A stretch of 64,000 nt of DNA from Nymphaea colorata (GCF_008831285.2 NC_045139.1:23790412-23854411), one strand, 5' to 3'. Shown: positions 51,491 through 62,561, counted from the first letter of the stretch. Numbers and translations are program-made. The notes: generated from the letters alone by a model not told the origin.

Positions 51491-54400
51491 AATAAAATAT
51501 TGTCACCACACCTAAATTTTTTGGGATGTGCTGCTCCGGCACCCACACCCACACCCGACACCTATGTGACAAAGATATTATTATCTTATCATCCTATCAA
51601 CCAAAAGTCATTGTTGCAAATTCTGGCAACTTGACCCCTAGTCATATTTTTACTGGTTAGTCAAAAGCAGGCCCAGGCACCCATCGAGACAGCCCAAAAA
51701 CTTCATCAGATTTTTTGTCTTCTTTCATTTTTTCTTTCCTCTGTCCTGACTAATTAAGCTTAGCACACACAGATCCCAGTTATGCCTTTCTAGGGGGTCT
51801 GCTGCCTTGGACCCAACTATGGCTTTTGACCACACAGGTGTTTACCTTGGCTTTTTATTAGCACATGCTTGGACAAATGATGGTAAAACAAAGATATCAT
51901 TTGTTTTTGTATCAAAACATATGATACAGTTTCGGCTGTCAAGTCTTTAACATAAATTAAAAACCAGCCTAACCAAAAAGATCCTAACCTAATCCATGTG
52001 TAAAACAGTCAAACAGCTATCACATTGGCAAGCCCATATCATTGCTAAAAGGGAAAAGAAATCTACCTGATAGCATTTGCATTCTATGTATTCATGTAGG
52101 TGCACACATAGAAAAACAAGTTAAGCAGCAAAGTGGTCTTACCATTGACTCTTCAATTTCAGAACTGGCCAATGAGATTACTCCAGCAAGGGCTGAAAAT
52201 GCCATACCTGCACACAAAAAAAGGAAAAGAATGACAAGGTAGAACATGGCCAGAGCTACAAAAAAGAGTCATACTACAGAATTGGAAATAAATCCAGTCA
52301 AATGCATGAAGGAAAGGGTGAATTAACAGAAGGCATATGTAAACAGGAATTAAATGCCTAAGTGGACTTCACCTTGCTCACCACAACAATATGCCCCTGA
52401 ATATTTACTAATGCTTTTAAAGGACAAAATTTTGGATGTCAGAGTAAGATCACTCAAGCCTCACCACTTCTAAATATGAAACACAAAGAGCGTCCTTTTT
52501 GTTACTGAACAAAAGCTTCATGAGGAAATATCTCAATACGATGGAGGAAAAAACTCATTCATCTTGCAAACAAGTTCAGTCAAAAAGTAAATGAAGCATG
52601 ATAACATTGAAATGATAAAGTTAAACTGTTAAAGAATGCAAGTAACTGCAAATGTGCCAGATCAATGCATTCATCAACCTGATTATACTGAAAGACAACC
52701 TATTTATCAGTCTTCTTCCAACACTAGTAGGGCAAGAGGTCGCGCAAGATTGCCTATGACAAGTACCACAGTGCTAGGCTCCGCAATACTATCATAAGTG
52801 GAGTCCCAAAACATCCCTCTCAAAGGCAAGAACCACGTACAGATTTTTATTTGGTGCTTCACATATTTTTGTTCTTAAATACCTTATCACAATAAGGTAT
52901 GCAAAAATCAATGTTGTAAAAAGCGTATCGTAAGCCGTATAGGTCGGGCTTTACGATACGCCGTATCGTAAAATATCGTAACGTATCATAACCGTATCGT
53001 ACTTTTTTTAAAAAAATAATAATAAATCAAGAAAAATTGAAAAAAAATCAGTAAAAATAAAAATAATAAGTTCTTCAATCCAATGAAATTTCAATGTAGA
53101 AGACTTTCAAATCCAAACCATTGGAATTCAAAGCCGAATGGAGACTTATGTCTAAATTATGCACATCACTTTTATTGGATCATGTCAGATTTGGATCTAA
53201 GATCCACTTTGAATATGCCGGGAGGCCCAGCTAAACGAAAAATTAGGGCTTTCAAATGCTCATTTCTCTGTGTAAAGGTGGGTGAGGCACCGATCGCCTT
53301 CTCCCAACATGGAGCCGCCCGATACAACCTATCGTTGTTACCCTTCACGCACTGCCGGCTTATTCTCTATGCCCAGCACAACGGAAATGGCGACGGCCAG
53401 TGGCGCATCAACCGGCAGCAGAAGTGAGGTAAAGGCAGAAGAAGGGGGCGGAGAAGAAAGAAGCGCGGATAGCTGGGCAGCCCTGCTTTCTTCTTCTCTC
53501 TTTCCCGTCAACGGGCCGACGATCCTCCCTTCCTCTCGCTATCTTCTGAAACGGAGCAAAGGGAAGGCTTGACACCCATCTCCCTTCATTCGCCGTCCGT
53601 CGCCATTCTCCGTCTGTCACCGATGATCAGTCGCCGGTCGCCGTCTGTCTGTAGCTGCCCAAACACCCGCCGGAACTGTTGAAAGTCGAGAGGGAAGGAG
53701 GAGAAGGGTCGGGCGTCGAAGGGTTTTTACATTTTTGTTGTTTAACGCCTCCTTTTTAAAAATTAGCCCGTATCGTGCGATACAGGAACGATACACCCTC
53801 CATTTACGATACGGGGGGTGTATCGTAGCGTAAAATCTAAACGATACGACCTCGTATCGTACGATACGTACAACATTGGCAAAAATAGTGTCAACAAAAA
53901 TACAATAAATCTCACACTTAATTCGATTTCTTTTTGGTCCTAGGAATACACCAAACATTATTTAGAAATTAGAATACAGACATGGATAAATAGGAGAAAG
54001 AGCATATGAAAATAACAAATTACTTCGGCCTTTAAGTACTTTAAATGAAAAGAGATCGTGGATTACTAGTCTTAGAAAGAGGCTCCTTCCTATTCTTTAA
54101 AAAGATTTTGAACCACTGATATCTATCATAACAACAAATCCCCTATTAACACTTCATCTAACAGCTGTCTTCCAAATTCAGACTTTGGAAGAGGTTCGCT
54201 TTTCAAGGTCACTTACTGCAATTTATTTACACTTTTTTTAGAGGATATTGAAGGCCTGAATGCATACCAATACACATTCAGCGTTTAAGCTAAAAGACCA
54301 CTTTAAATCCAATATCTCATTGTTACTCGCAATCCAGATAATATGTTTGTCCCCTTCAAATCTAACAGAGAATGTGGATAAAACTAGAAACCAATTTTAA

Positions 54401-57400
54401 AGACGTATTTTTTTAATACATATCCACATCCAAACTCACTTGGGCAGATCAGATATCCAGTAAAATTGGTCCAGATTCGCTGGTAATGGCCATGAATAAT
54501 TTCTCGATCGGATTTTATCAATAACTGATTCTTCTTAGAAACTCTAAACAAGTAAATATTATCTTCTTCTTCTTATTGCATTAGTTCTCAAGCCATAAAC
54601 TGTTTGACATTATTAGGTAGCTCCACTAGGCCAGCCGAAATTTTCTTTTTAAAGCACCATAAAAGTTAACAAGAAACTTCTTCAGGTACTTCTCTTAGTT
54701 CTCTATGAAACAGAAAGTAAACACAAAATATTGAAAATAAAAAAGTTTTTTTAAAAAAAAAGACAATTCCATGCCGTCAATCTCATAAACAAAATTTTCC
54801 AAATATCTCATTTGTTGCAACAAGGCCACAATCTGCATCACAAATAGCATTCTGAAGATATGTGATATCTTGCCCCTAATATTAGCTTTAGTTTGTTATT
54901 ATATCACAACATTTTCAAATATCATGAAAATTTGTCCCTACAAAGTATAAATAGAAGTGGCAGGGAACAGTAAGATAGCTATAAATATCCAGCACTTTAG
55001 TCAAAATGGATACGAAAATGTAAAGCTGGAGTCTACAGGCTTCAAGACAGACAACAAAGTAAGAATAAATTGTCTGCTTTTATCAGTCACATGCCTTCAT
55101 GTTTATTGGATCAAGTATATGCAGAGTCATTTTTCTTTGCACAAAAAATTATGAGTTGAGACAGACCTGCAGCATAGGTACTTGATTCCGCACCGTCAGA
55201 ATTGTATCGCCACCTCCCATCACTCTGACTAAGCGACTGGCAAATGGAGTGAGTTGTCAATAGTACAAGGCTAACAAAAAGTGAATACCAAGACAACCTA
55301 CAAAATTACAACAAAAAATATGAAAAGATTACCTTAATTGAGCGAAAAACACCACTGGCATCAGCAAGCAGGTTATTATTCTCATGACTCTCCTCCTGCA
55401 AGTACGATAAATGTTGTCAAATAAATACATGCAAATGGATCCATCAGAAAAATTGTAGACAAGAATTCCAGAACAACCAAGACATATTTGCCACATGTTG
55501 GGGAAAAACCAGTGGCACTTGAAAGTTTCATTCACCATTGAAAATAAAGTAAAGCTGAATAAAATCAGTTGGTGAAACACCACCTCTTTTTCAACAACAA
55601 AACCATGACGCTAGAAGATTCGCAACACATATTTATATAAATAATTTCAAGCAGCATTCCCATAAAAGGATTATAAGTTTAAGGACTTTTAAAATGTAAT
55701 AATTAACCTGTAAAAAAAAAGACTTTCAGTAACTCAAAAAGAATGTCAATGCAGAACAGTAACGAGAGAGTGGTGACAGGGGTGCTGCTTTCTAGTGCAC
55801 CTACTCTGCTTTTAGATCTTTGGATCAAATTTAATCCCATGACCTAGATGAGAAAGAGATGATAAAAGGCAAAATGAGAGAGAGATTCGGTTTTCCAAAA
55901 CTAAAAAAAAAAAAAAAAAAATGCACTCTCTCTCTCTCTTTCTCCCTCTGTCTCTCTCATATAAGTTTACTGTGGAAGATGACATGTTTCTTCTCTTTCA
56001 AACATCTATTAAATACTCCAAGATGTCAGCATGTTTACCTCCATTGTGGATGGATGATCTGTGAGAATGCTGTAATATGTGAACAGACAATCCATCCATC
56101 ATGAAAGACAATTTACCAATTTAAGTATCTCTCTCATGTTTACGTCCAAAAATTTAGTAAAGGATCATTAGCAATGGGAGTCATTAATATCTCCTCCCAT
56201 CTAGGCTGATAATTTAACCACATCGAATGAAAACACAATAGATGCACCAAAGCAGCTCTTGTTGCAATTAGAATGATGTTTTAGATCATGTGGTTTGCAC
56301 ATAAAACGTGATCTTTTGAGACTTAAAAATTGACACGTTGATCTACAACTTGTTTTCTACTAAACAGTAAAAAATTTATGGAAAATTCATAGTCACAAAT
56401 AACATCTCAGAGTTTTAAACAGCAGGCTTTTCTCGGGTATAATATGGCGAGCTTGAAAAAAAGGGGAAAAATACGGTAAACTTTTAAAAATGTTAAAAAA
56501 CTAAAAGTGGAGGAAAAATAAAATAAGTGAGAAACTAATAACACAAACATCAAAAGATAAGTAGATTTGCAACAAATAAAAAATTTAAAAAAAAAAACTG
56601 CTTGACATCAAAAAACTGAAAAAACTGAAGAAAACGTTGTTAAAAACACGTTTTTAAATTTTTTTTCAAAAAAACACCTTTTTTTTAGTTTTAAACGGTT
56701 AGTTAATTTATCACGTTTTTTTCATTTTTTTTTAAAAAAACTCTTTTTCTGTGGCTATTGGAAATCATAGTCAGAGGGTGTGATGAACAGAAAAGTGTAT
56801 CATTCATGAAAAAAAAAGAAACTTATTGTAAGTGGGTGTAGGTGGTCCAAGATCAGCTTAAATTCACATATATATATACATATGACATACATATATATAT
56901 ATATAGATATATACACACAAGAAATACTGGCAAAACTGACCAGAGGATGAGTCCATCCTGCCTTTATTGAAAATGAAAAGAATGACAGGTTTGACATATA
57001 TATCTCTCTTATATATATCTCTATCTGGACAATACATACATATGAAAAAGAAGTAGAGAACTGAAAGAAAAAAAAAGTACCTTGATGGAAACCAATCCTC
57101 CAACTGCGTAGTAGTAATCAGACAACGAACTAGCATCTTTCACAATGCTTTGAAGCCTCAACTTGATTTCCTTCAGGAGTATGAGATGAACATCAAAAGG
57201 AATTCAGTAACACTGAAGGTCAAGGAAATTGCTGAAACAGGAAAAAAAACACAATATGCACTTCCAAACAAGTGAAATAAAACATTTTGGAATTACCTCA
57301 AGAATCGCAGAACCTATTTGGCAATGACCGATGGATTTAGCTTTAAGAGCATAAAAGAGCTCATCTATTTTGGCAGATGAAGGGTCAAGAGATTCTGACA

Positions 57401-58981
57401 AGAGATGGCAAGACGATTGCTTTGTTTCGGTATTAGGTTCAATTCCAAGAATTTGAAATGTTCTCAACGCTTCATACATTTCCTGGAATCTGAGGAAAAA
57501 TAAATAAAATCAACGTGTTAAAAGTGCTACTACAAAGACTAACAAATGCAGACACAGAAAATTATGTGTATCTTGATATAATCAGACCTTTATAAACCCG
57601 TTTTCGTTAAGTTAGAAGAAGTGGTTCACATGACCTTTATAAACCCGTTTTCGTTAATTTAGAAGAAGTGGTTCACATGCTCCATTTTATCGGCATTGAC
57701 TCTCGGATTCTTCAATTCAACATGCCAGCAAGCCGTTAAAGTTTTGCAAGGACTCAAATTAACAGTTTTATATAAAAATGAAAGACTCATAAAATGGTGC
57801 TTGTTTACTGGATCTGGAAAATTTGAGAACAAGTTTCTCTGGTTTGAGAAAAAAAATGCTCAAAGTCATGCATACTCAGAGATTCTGCTATGGTAGCATT
57901 CCCTACACCTACATTATCGTTTCTGCAGTAGATAGCATCAGATAAATACATACAAAAGTACAAGTCGGTCAATTTATGAAGCATATTTTAACTATTTAGG
58001 GAGAAAAATAAAACTTTTATGATACAAAATGTTACCTAAATAGTCAAAAATCAGAAATCAGACACAAAATCAAGTCCCTGAAAGGCTAGTCCAGACTACT
58101 CGGCCAAGTCAGTACAACTTGTTCTTCAAAATGAGAAAAAATAGAAAACATAAAAGCACGACAATTAAGTGAGGAATAGAAGACAATAAAACATGACATC
58201 TATAGGAATAGACGCAACAAGTTGCTGTCCATATGCACGAGTTACTATTCATTGACATAGGTAAAAGACAACCTTCGGAGGTAAAGATATTTATGTTCCA
58301 GTTATATGCACAATGTTACTAAATGTCAATAATAATAACGATCTCTATTTTCACGGTGAGACATACATAATGCCAATATAAGTTGTTAATTCACAGCTTT
58401 CACAAGTAATAGTAAATCTCCTACTACTCCAAGTACCTTAGAGAGAAGCACTACTCATGACAATACTTTCAACGATGCCAGAATGTTATTAAAAAATTTA
58501 AATTCGTCATCAATTCGTGATTAATATATTCAACAAAAAGAAATTGCAGAAAACTTCTATATCACCGATCACGCCTTTTCCCCACTAGGGAACAAATCCA
58601 ACATTTCCCCGGAAGATCAATTCACTGATCCTGCTATTGTCAGATAACTTACGCCGAAGACCACACAACTAACGCAGATCCAACCACAAGACCAACCAAT
58701 TCTACAGATGAAAATAGAAACAAAAAAGAAGCAAAAAGAAGGATCTCGAGGGCGAGAAAATAGCGAAGACTTATATAATCAATAATCAAAGGGCAACAAA
58801 ATACGATTGGAACAGAGATCGGGAACGAAATAGCTAACCCGCCGAAGGAACCATCTTCGGACGGCGCGAACAACTCCAATGCCGCGGATCGGTGGCGATC
58901 CGAAATGGGAGCGAACACTGCGCCCTCCGAGCAAACACATATGGAAAGTATGAGCAGCAACAGGCCTATCTTCCGGTCCAT
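33437..58981 (-). CDS. RPN2: Ribophorin II, oligosaccharyltransferase subunit (19 exons)
   Basis: Subunit of the ER complex that transfers glycans to nascent proteins (yeast SWP1, Arabidopsis HAP6). Coding exons, 5' to 3': 58981-58839, 57489-57297, 57170-57081, 55395-55333, 55236-55167, 52207-52143, 46751-46697, 45869-45742, 45640-45525, 42945-42876, 42033-41929, 40526-40437, 40356-40208, 37765-37654, 37576-37493, 36256-36176, 36096-35872, 35004-34882, 33553-33437. All introns are GT-AG and phases agree; the sum is 2079 nt (692 residues plus stop). The ATG at 58981 opens a signal peptide ([11 protein letters not shown]). Family marks: [61 protein letters not shown], and three C-terminal membrane helices (about residues 595-613, 630-653, 660-676). 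Introns 5, 6 and 13 (2.4-5.4 kb) are swollen by transposons; introns 12, 14 and 16 are about 80 nt. No coding damage is seen. UTRs not defined. Confidence 0.95.
38460..40050. mobile_element. Older palindrome-rich hAT-like copy A (P family), right limit uncertain
   Basis: The left border CAATGTTGTCAAAGGCGTAT matches the ends of elements C and D. Element B sits inside it. To the right of B come more decayed GTATCGTACGATAC units (39678-39691, 40035-40048) and variants. The expected CAACATTG end and duplicate of GGTGAAAC were not found, so the right limit is a guess from where the palindromes cease. Lies in RPN2 intron 13. Confidence 0.55.
38994..39647 (-). mobile_element. hAT-like palindrome-rich element B (654 bp), nested in A
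   Basis: Ends are CAGTGTTGTACG and GTTTTACAACATTG. Flanks ATATCGCC (38986-38993) and GTATCGCC (39648-39655) form an 8-bp target duplication with one change. GTATCGTACGATAC lies at 39056-39069 and 39078-39091. Its interior matches element C in reverse orientation (CCCATTTTTTCGA region and the segment around GATTCCCATTGGGAGG). No transposase. RPN2 intron 13. Confidence 0.85.
47537..48243 (+). mobile_element. hAT-like palindrome-rich element C (707 bp)
   Basis: Starts CAGTGTTGTAAAAAG and ends ATACAACACTG. ATCCATAG at 47529-47536 is repeated exactly at 48244-48251. The palindrome is at 48145-48158, with further GTATCGTACGTATC variants up to the end. The first about 90 bp match the left ends of A and D. 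RPN2 intron 6. Confidence 0.92.
48353..48436. repeat. 37-bp block repeated at 47-bp spacing
   Basis: GCATTTCAGACCACAATAG and the following bases occur at 48353 and again at 48400 without change over 37 bp. Confidence 0.9.
48607..49224 (-). pseudogene. L1-type LINE ORF2 C-terminal remnant (zf-RVT region)
   Basis: Minus-strand frames, with stops, give TGSCPLCCC then HEPLIF then [15 protein letters not shown] and [17 protein letters not shown], followed by [16 protein letters not shown]. This is the cysteine-rich zf-RVT block and following region at the C-terminus of plant L1 ORF2. Several stops and shifts show it is dead. The upstream part appears to lie right of 51574, split by an inserted element. 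A 37-bp block is tandemly repeated in its tail (48353-48436). RPN2 intron 6, same strand as the gene. Confidence 0.65.
50002..51072. mobile_element. Middle nested element with GGCGCCTGG-type repeats (about 1.07 kb)
   Basis: Left end CTATGTTGCTAAGGC and right end GCACCTTGACAACATAG are imperfect inverted repeats. Flanks ATAGTATA and ATAGTAAC agree in 6 of 8 bases. Direct and inverted CCTAGGC and GCCTGG repeats fill both ends. It lies inside the outer element and contains the inner one. Confidence 0.55.
50272..50610. mobile_element. Inner hAT-like MITE, CTAAGTCACA ends (339 bp)
   Basis: Left end CTAAGTCACATGGGTAC and right end TGTGACTTAG. GTTATGTT at 50264-50271 is repeated exactly at 50611-50618. 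Terminal ends resemble those of the outer element. Non-coding; GGGTACGG-type repeats near both ends. Confidence 0.88.
51449..51497. repeat. (TA)n then (TAA)n microsatellite
   Basis: About 28 bp of TA followed by seven TAA units. Confidence 0.95.
51583..51720 (-). pseudogene. Second part of the interrupted LINE remnant
   Basis: The minus strand gives [10 protein letters not shown], resembling the stretch just before the zf-RVT cysteines in plant LINEs. Removing 49233-51574 plus one duplicated 8-mer brings it next to the [10 protein letters not shown] segment at about 49195-49224. Short and decayed, so tentative. Confidence 0.4.
52909..53878 (+). mobile_element. hAT-like palindrome-rich element D (970 bp) with GC-rich cargo
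   Basis: Starts CAATGTTGTAAAAAGCG and ends CGTACAACATTG. GCAAAAAT at 52901-52908 is repeated exactly at 53879-53886. The palindrome is at 53854-53867. The terminal parts match A, B and C, but the middle (about 53220-53730) is GC-rich, unrelated to B or C, and looks like captured host DNA. ORFs there (for example 53282-53572) match no family I recognise. RPN2 intron 5. Confidence 0.92.
57585..57678. repeat. Tandem duplication, 2 x 47 bp, in RPN2 intron 1
   Basis: The unit beginning GACCTTTATAAACCCG occurs twice with one difference. Confidence 0.93.
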
Positions 58982-60281
58982 CACTGCAAATCAGGCCGCA
59001 TGAGAAACTTCAACTACGAAACGAGAGAAGGAAGGACAGAAAGAGAGCACAGAGAGTAGAAGAAAGACCCTAAATTCTCGTTCGCCGGCTCACGCGTGGC
59101 GATAGGTTCCTCCTTTCTTCTTCTCCCCTTCCCTTTCTGGAGGGTTTGCTGACTCCGGGAAGAGGAAGAGCGAGGAAGGGAGCTCCGCTCGACCAGGGTT
59201 TTGTGAACTCGAGAGGACGGAAATACCCTTAACCATTTTTCATTTTTACTCTTGTTCTTCCCACAGACGAGCAGGGATCAGGGCCACAACGTAGACCTTC
59301 AACCGTCAAGACGCACAGCCGGATACTAGGTCGTTGACCCCTTTCGTCAATTTAAAGGTCCTAAGGAACTTTCTGCAATTTAAAGCTCATAAATTTAACT
59401 TCCTTTATGGTTTAAATGTATTTTCAAGTTTTTTTTTCAATGAAAGGTCCCAAACTTCAAGCCCTTGGCCGAGTGAATGGAGCTCTTTTATTAGATCAAT
59501 GGTTTTGCCGTCGCCAAGATCGTTGCGTGGCAGACTTTTTTATAGCAATTTTTTGTTTTAATTTTTTTTTTAAAGAATGGGTGCTTTATTCCACCGCGTT
59601 TTAAGAGAAACCACAGCTGCAGCTCAATAAGCTACAATCCCTTTGAGTTTTTGTCTAAATTGATTGATAAAAAAAAGTAACGAGCAAAATTTGGTTGCTT
59701 TTACATAAAGACTTTTTTTTTACTAGACTATTTCAAGCTTATAAGTATTAAAACTTAACCTACGTACTACTAGTAATGGGAATTAAGACATTATAAACAT
59801 CAAATATAATTGCCCTCGCTTAGTGAGAATTCATGGGCCACGAAGCACAATCTAAGTCACAGTAGCTACCCTTTGATGTGTATTTTACTTGCAGTAAAAA
59901 GTAAAACTTCATAGCATGTAGTGGCCTTCAAATACCTTAGTATACGGCATGCTGTCTCAAGGCGTGTGCATATCCTGGTTGACTCACAAACTATATTGGA
60001 ATATGTAAAGATTTATATCTGAGATTGGATTTCTTTCTCATCATTTAGATTAAGTTGTTGCTCTGTGGGAAAATCAATTAGCCTTACTCCTGTTTGTCAT
60101 GTATCCTTCAACAATTCAGTAACATCCTTTCTTTAAGAGTTAAAACCCCAATTCTTTTGATCGCGTGAGTTCAATTTCAAGGGAATAGTAAGTTTTGCTA
60201 AATCCTTCAAATGGAATTTGTCATAACAACTTGTTTAAGATTATCATATCATTAGTATTCTCTCTTTAATAATGATATCAT

Positions 60282-60283
<2 letters not shown>
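58982..60283. other. RPN2 5' region, then no recognisable gene
   Basis: The first 100-250 bases upstream of the RPN2 ATG are moderately GC-rich with GA runs and should hold its 5' untranslated region and core promoter; no clear TATA box was seen. From about 59330 the DNA is AT-rich and unassigned. Confidence 0.5.

Positions 60284-60345
<62 letters not shown>
60284..60345. repeat. (AT)n microsatellite
   Basis: About 60 bp of uninterrupted TA. Confidence 0.98.
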
Positions 60346-60349
<4 letters not shown>

Positions 60350-60663
60350 AATTAGAGAATACTGTATATATGAACAAATGTCCCTGAGGATGTTGGTGCA
60401 ATGGGCAGGGCAAGAGCTAGTAGGCTGCCCATCTCTATTGTGAATCACCAGGCCGTCAACTATCTGTACTGCAAAAAAATGGAGAGGGGTGATGATGCAC
60501 GAGTTGAAACGCGACGATGGCAGTACTCTGAGGCATGGAATGCAAGCCATGTATCCTAGAGAGAAAAGGAATTGGATGGGGGCATCGGTGGAGGGTCTCC
60601 CCTACTCATCGAGATATAGGAACCATAAACTGCTCTTAGATATGATTTTAGCAAACCAAATAT
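60346..60663. other. Unassigned sequence downstream of the FHA-like ORF
   Basis: No recognised feature. It could belong to the same LTR element, but no second LTR or polypurine tract was found. Confidence 0.4.
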
Positions 60664-61784
60664 TCAAACTTCTGGCACTGTCCGTGAATCGGCTGTCCGC
60701 TCAGGTAATGGGAGTAGACCTTCATAACTGCCCCTTGAATCCTTTACAAAAGGGATGGTCTTTAGAAGAGGCAAAAGACCTTTATAACCGTCCTTCCTTT
60801 TTTGCACTGTTTGGGGCTCGTTATCCATTTCCCTAACTATTTTAACAGGGGATTCGAACGTAGAACTTCCCTTGTTTGCTCTTTCGATATCCTCTGCAGT
60901 CCGTTGAGTCACCCTCGGTACTGGCTTAGCAAGCGTTTTCATGGAGAAAAACTGCCTATATACTTTAGCAATGCCCGTACGCCGTGGTGGGGGAAATGAT
61001 TCCAATTTCTGTGGCATAACCTCCTCATTAGATTTGTCTGAGACTAGCTGTTCAGTAGCTTGAGGAGTAGCGAGTAATCCTTTTTGTGTTTTAAACAAGA
61101 GTGGTCCATGTGTGACCTTTAATTCCGTCTGACTCTCGCTTGGGGTTCTGAGAGGGAAGTATTTGTTGGCTGATCCCAATATGCCGTTGTTGTCCTTCGA
61201 ATTCATTTGGCTTGGGGCCATAGGCGTGTGGTTCGTGGATAAGGAAGGACTAGGGGTATGTAGTATCCCCTGCTTATCAGTGACGACCTTTGTGCCCTTT
61301 GAAGGTTTAATGATAAGAAGGTTGGCACAACCTTTATTTGGCAATTCTGGCTCCTCATCACTTGATGATTCTGGCTCATCAGTTTCTGACGAGGTTTCAT
61401 CTTCACTGCCATCACTGGATTCCTTGTCTGACTCCGTATCTGATTCTAGAGTATTGCCTCTAACATCAGTTTTGAGTTCATGGTCCCTACTTGGATGACA
61501 TCTCCGGGATGGATCCTCCTCTTAGAGTAGGGTTTGATGTTTTTTCCCTCTACACTAAGCTTACCCATCCTATTGTTGATCCACATTTTACCGGTTTCTC
61601 TTTCGATGTCAATCTCAAAATGTCGGTACATCACACTAAGGTGCGTGATTACCTTATCACAAGAGGAAGAGCTACCAACGTCTACAAAGATCCATGTTGG
61701 GTTTTGGACCCAAGTGGCTCCGCGAACCATCCAATCTCTTTGCACACAGACTCCATTCTCATAGGTGCTGAAGAAAATATCCAT
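60664..61784 (-). pseudogene. FHA-like ORF with acidic linker, one frameshift, in gag position of an LTR element
   Basis: A true ATG at 61784 opens a frame whose first about 100 residues resemble a forkhead-associated domain: YENGV, then HLSVMYRHFEID (histidine of the S/H motif), GKLSVEGKNI (in place of NGT-VNG) and HPGDVIQVG (in place of L-GD-I-iG). Near 61490, just after GDVIQVG, the frame shifts by one base. The other frame continues smoothly with a very acidic Ser/Asp/Glu stretch (ESDTESDKESS and on) and then about 220 residues rich in T, P and K, with a repeated Y-GLLPLP motif near the end, stopping at 60664. No zinc knuckle, protease or polymerase is seen. It lies about 770 nt downstream of a primer site. 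It may be host DNA captured by a non-autonomous LTR element. The FHA call rests on motif reading alone. Confidence 0.4.
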
Positions 61785-62548
61785 TCTGCTCTACTAGACA
61801 GCACCTCAATACGTCTTCTATACTACTAACAAATTGCTGAAGCAAAGAGCACACCAAAAACGTTTAAACTGCTACACTGCACTACGCTGAAACAAATCTT
61901 TCCTACTGAAAACGAACTGCTCCAATCTGCCTGCTCTGATAAGCTGCCCTCGTGCATTCAAAGGAGGTGAAAAAGTTCACCTGTCACCGCACCTCGAGCT
62001 CAAGCACCTTTTGAGTTGTGCGGTAGGCACTCCTCTAGTCTAGACTGTTTTTAGTACAGTCAGAAGACTACGCACAGAAATACTTAACGGTGGAATTTCG
62101 CCTTCACTTTTGGTCAGCAACTAGATAGGATAGTTACCTAACTACCCACCAAAATTTAGCTCAATCTGACCTCTGGAAGCCTCTGAACCAACTTGGTCTT
62201 CCTGCCGGACTGGTACCCGGACAGGTTCTGTTTACTCAGCTCATATCGCCTAAAACGGTTCAAAAGCTGGTAGTTCTAGGCCGAATCTCTTCTAGTGGTC
62301 TAAACAACTTCTGTAGAGAATTTAATTATGAAGCTCTCCACCAATTTTGAGGCTATTCCTATCTCGTCTGCTCCTGGAAGGGCTGATTTAGTATCGCTTA
62401 CTGTCACAGTCCAGAAATTCAAAAACTGCCTACTGCTGAAACTATAAAACCGCTGAAAACCAAAGCTGACGAATCTGCCTACTACTGCCTTTGAATGTTG
62501 AATCTTCAATGCCAAGCGTGTGTAGAGTCCAGATTTTAACCTCAAGAC
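61785..62548 (-). other. Leader between primer site and FHA-like ORF
   Basis: About 760 nt without a long open frame. Position and length resemble the untranslated leader of plant LTR elements. Confidence 0.5.
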
Positions 62549-62561
62549 GGCTCTGATACCA
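62549..62561 (-). other. Primer binding site, initiator tRNA-Met type
   Basis: The minus strand reads TGGTATCAGAGCC, two bases from the TG/CA border at 62564. Confidence 0.8.

Larger units (their letters stand above)
49233..51574. mobile_element. Outer hAT-like element (about 2.3 kb), CTAAGTCACA-type ends
   Basis: The left end CTAAGTCACACGGATG matches the complement of the right end, CTTTGTCACATAGGTG. Flanks ATATTATC (49225-49232) and ATATTATT (51575-51582) fit an 8-bp duplication with one change. Subterminal CACCCA/TGGGTG repeats lie at both ends (49265-49400 and 51538-51560). It is inserted in the LINE remnant and carries two further insertions. No transposase frame was seen. Confidence 0.6.

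Noticed and set aside
53083-53572. Two overlapping ORFs in element D
   Set aside because: No recognised domain; reported only as possible captured DNA.
58979-58984. Start of RPN2 one codon upstream of 58981
   Set aside because: The codon at 58984-58982 is GTG; the first ATG is at 58981-58979.
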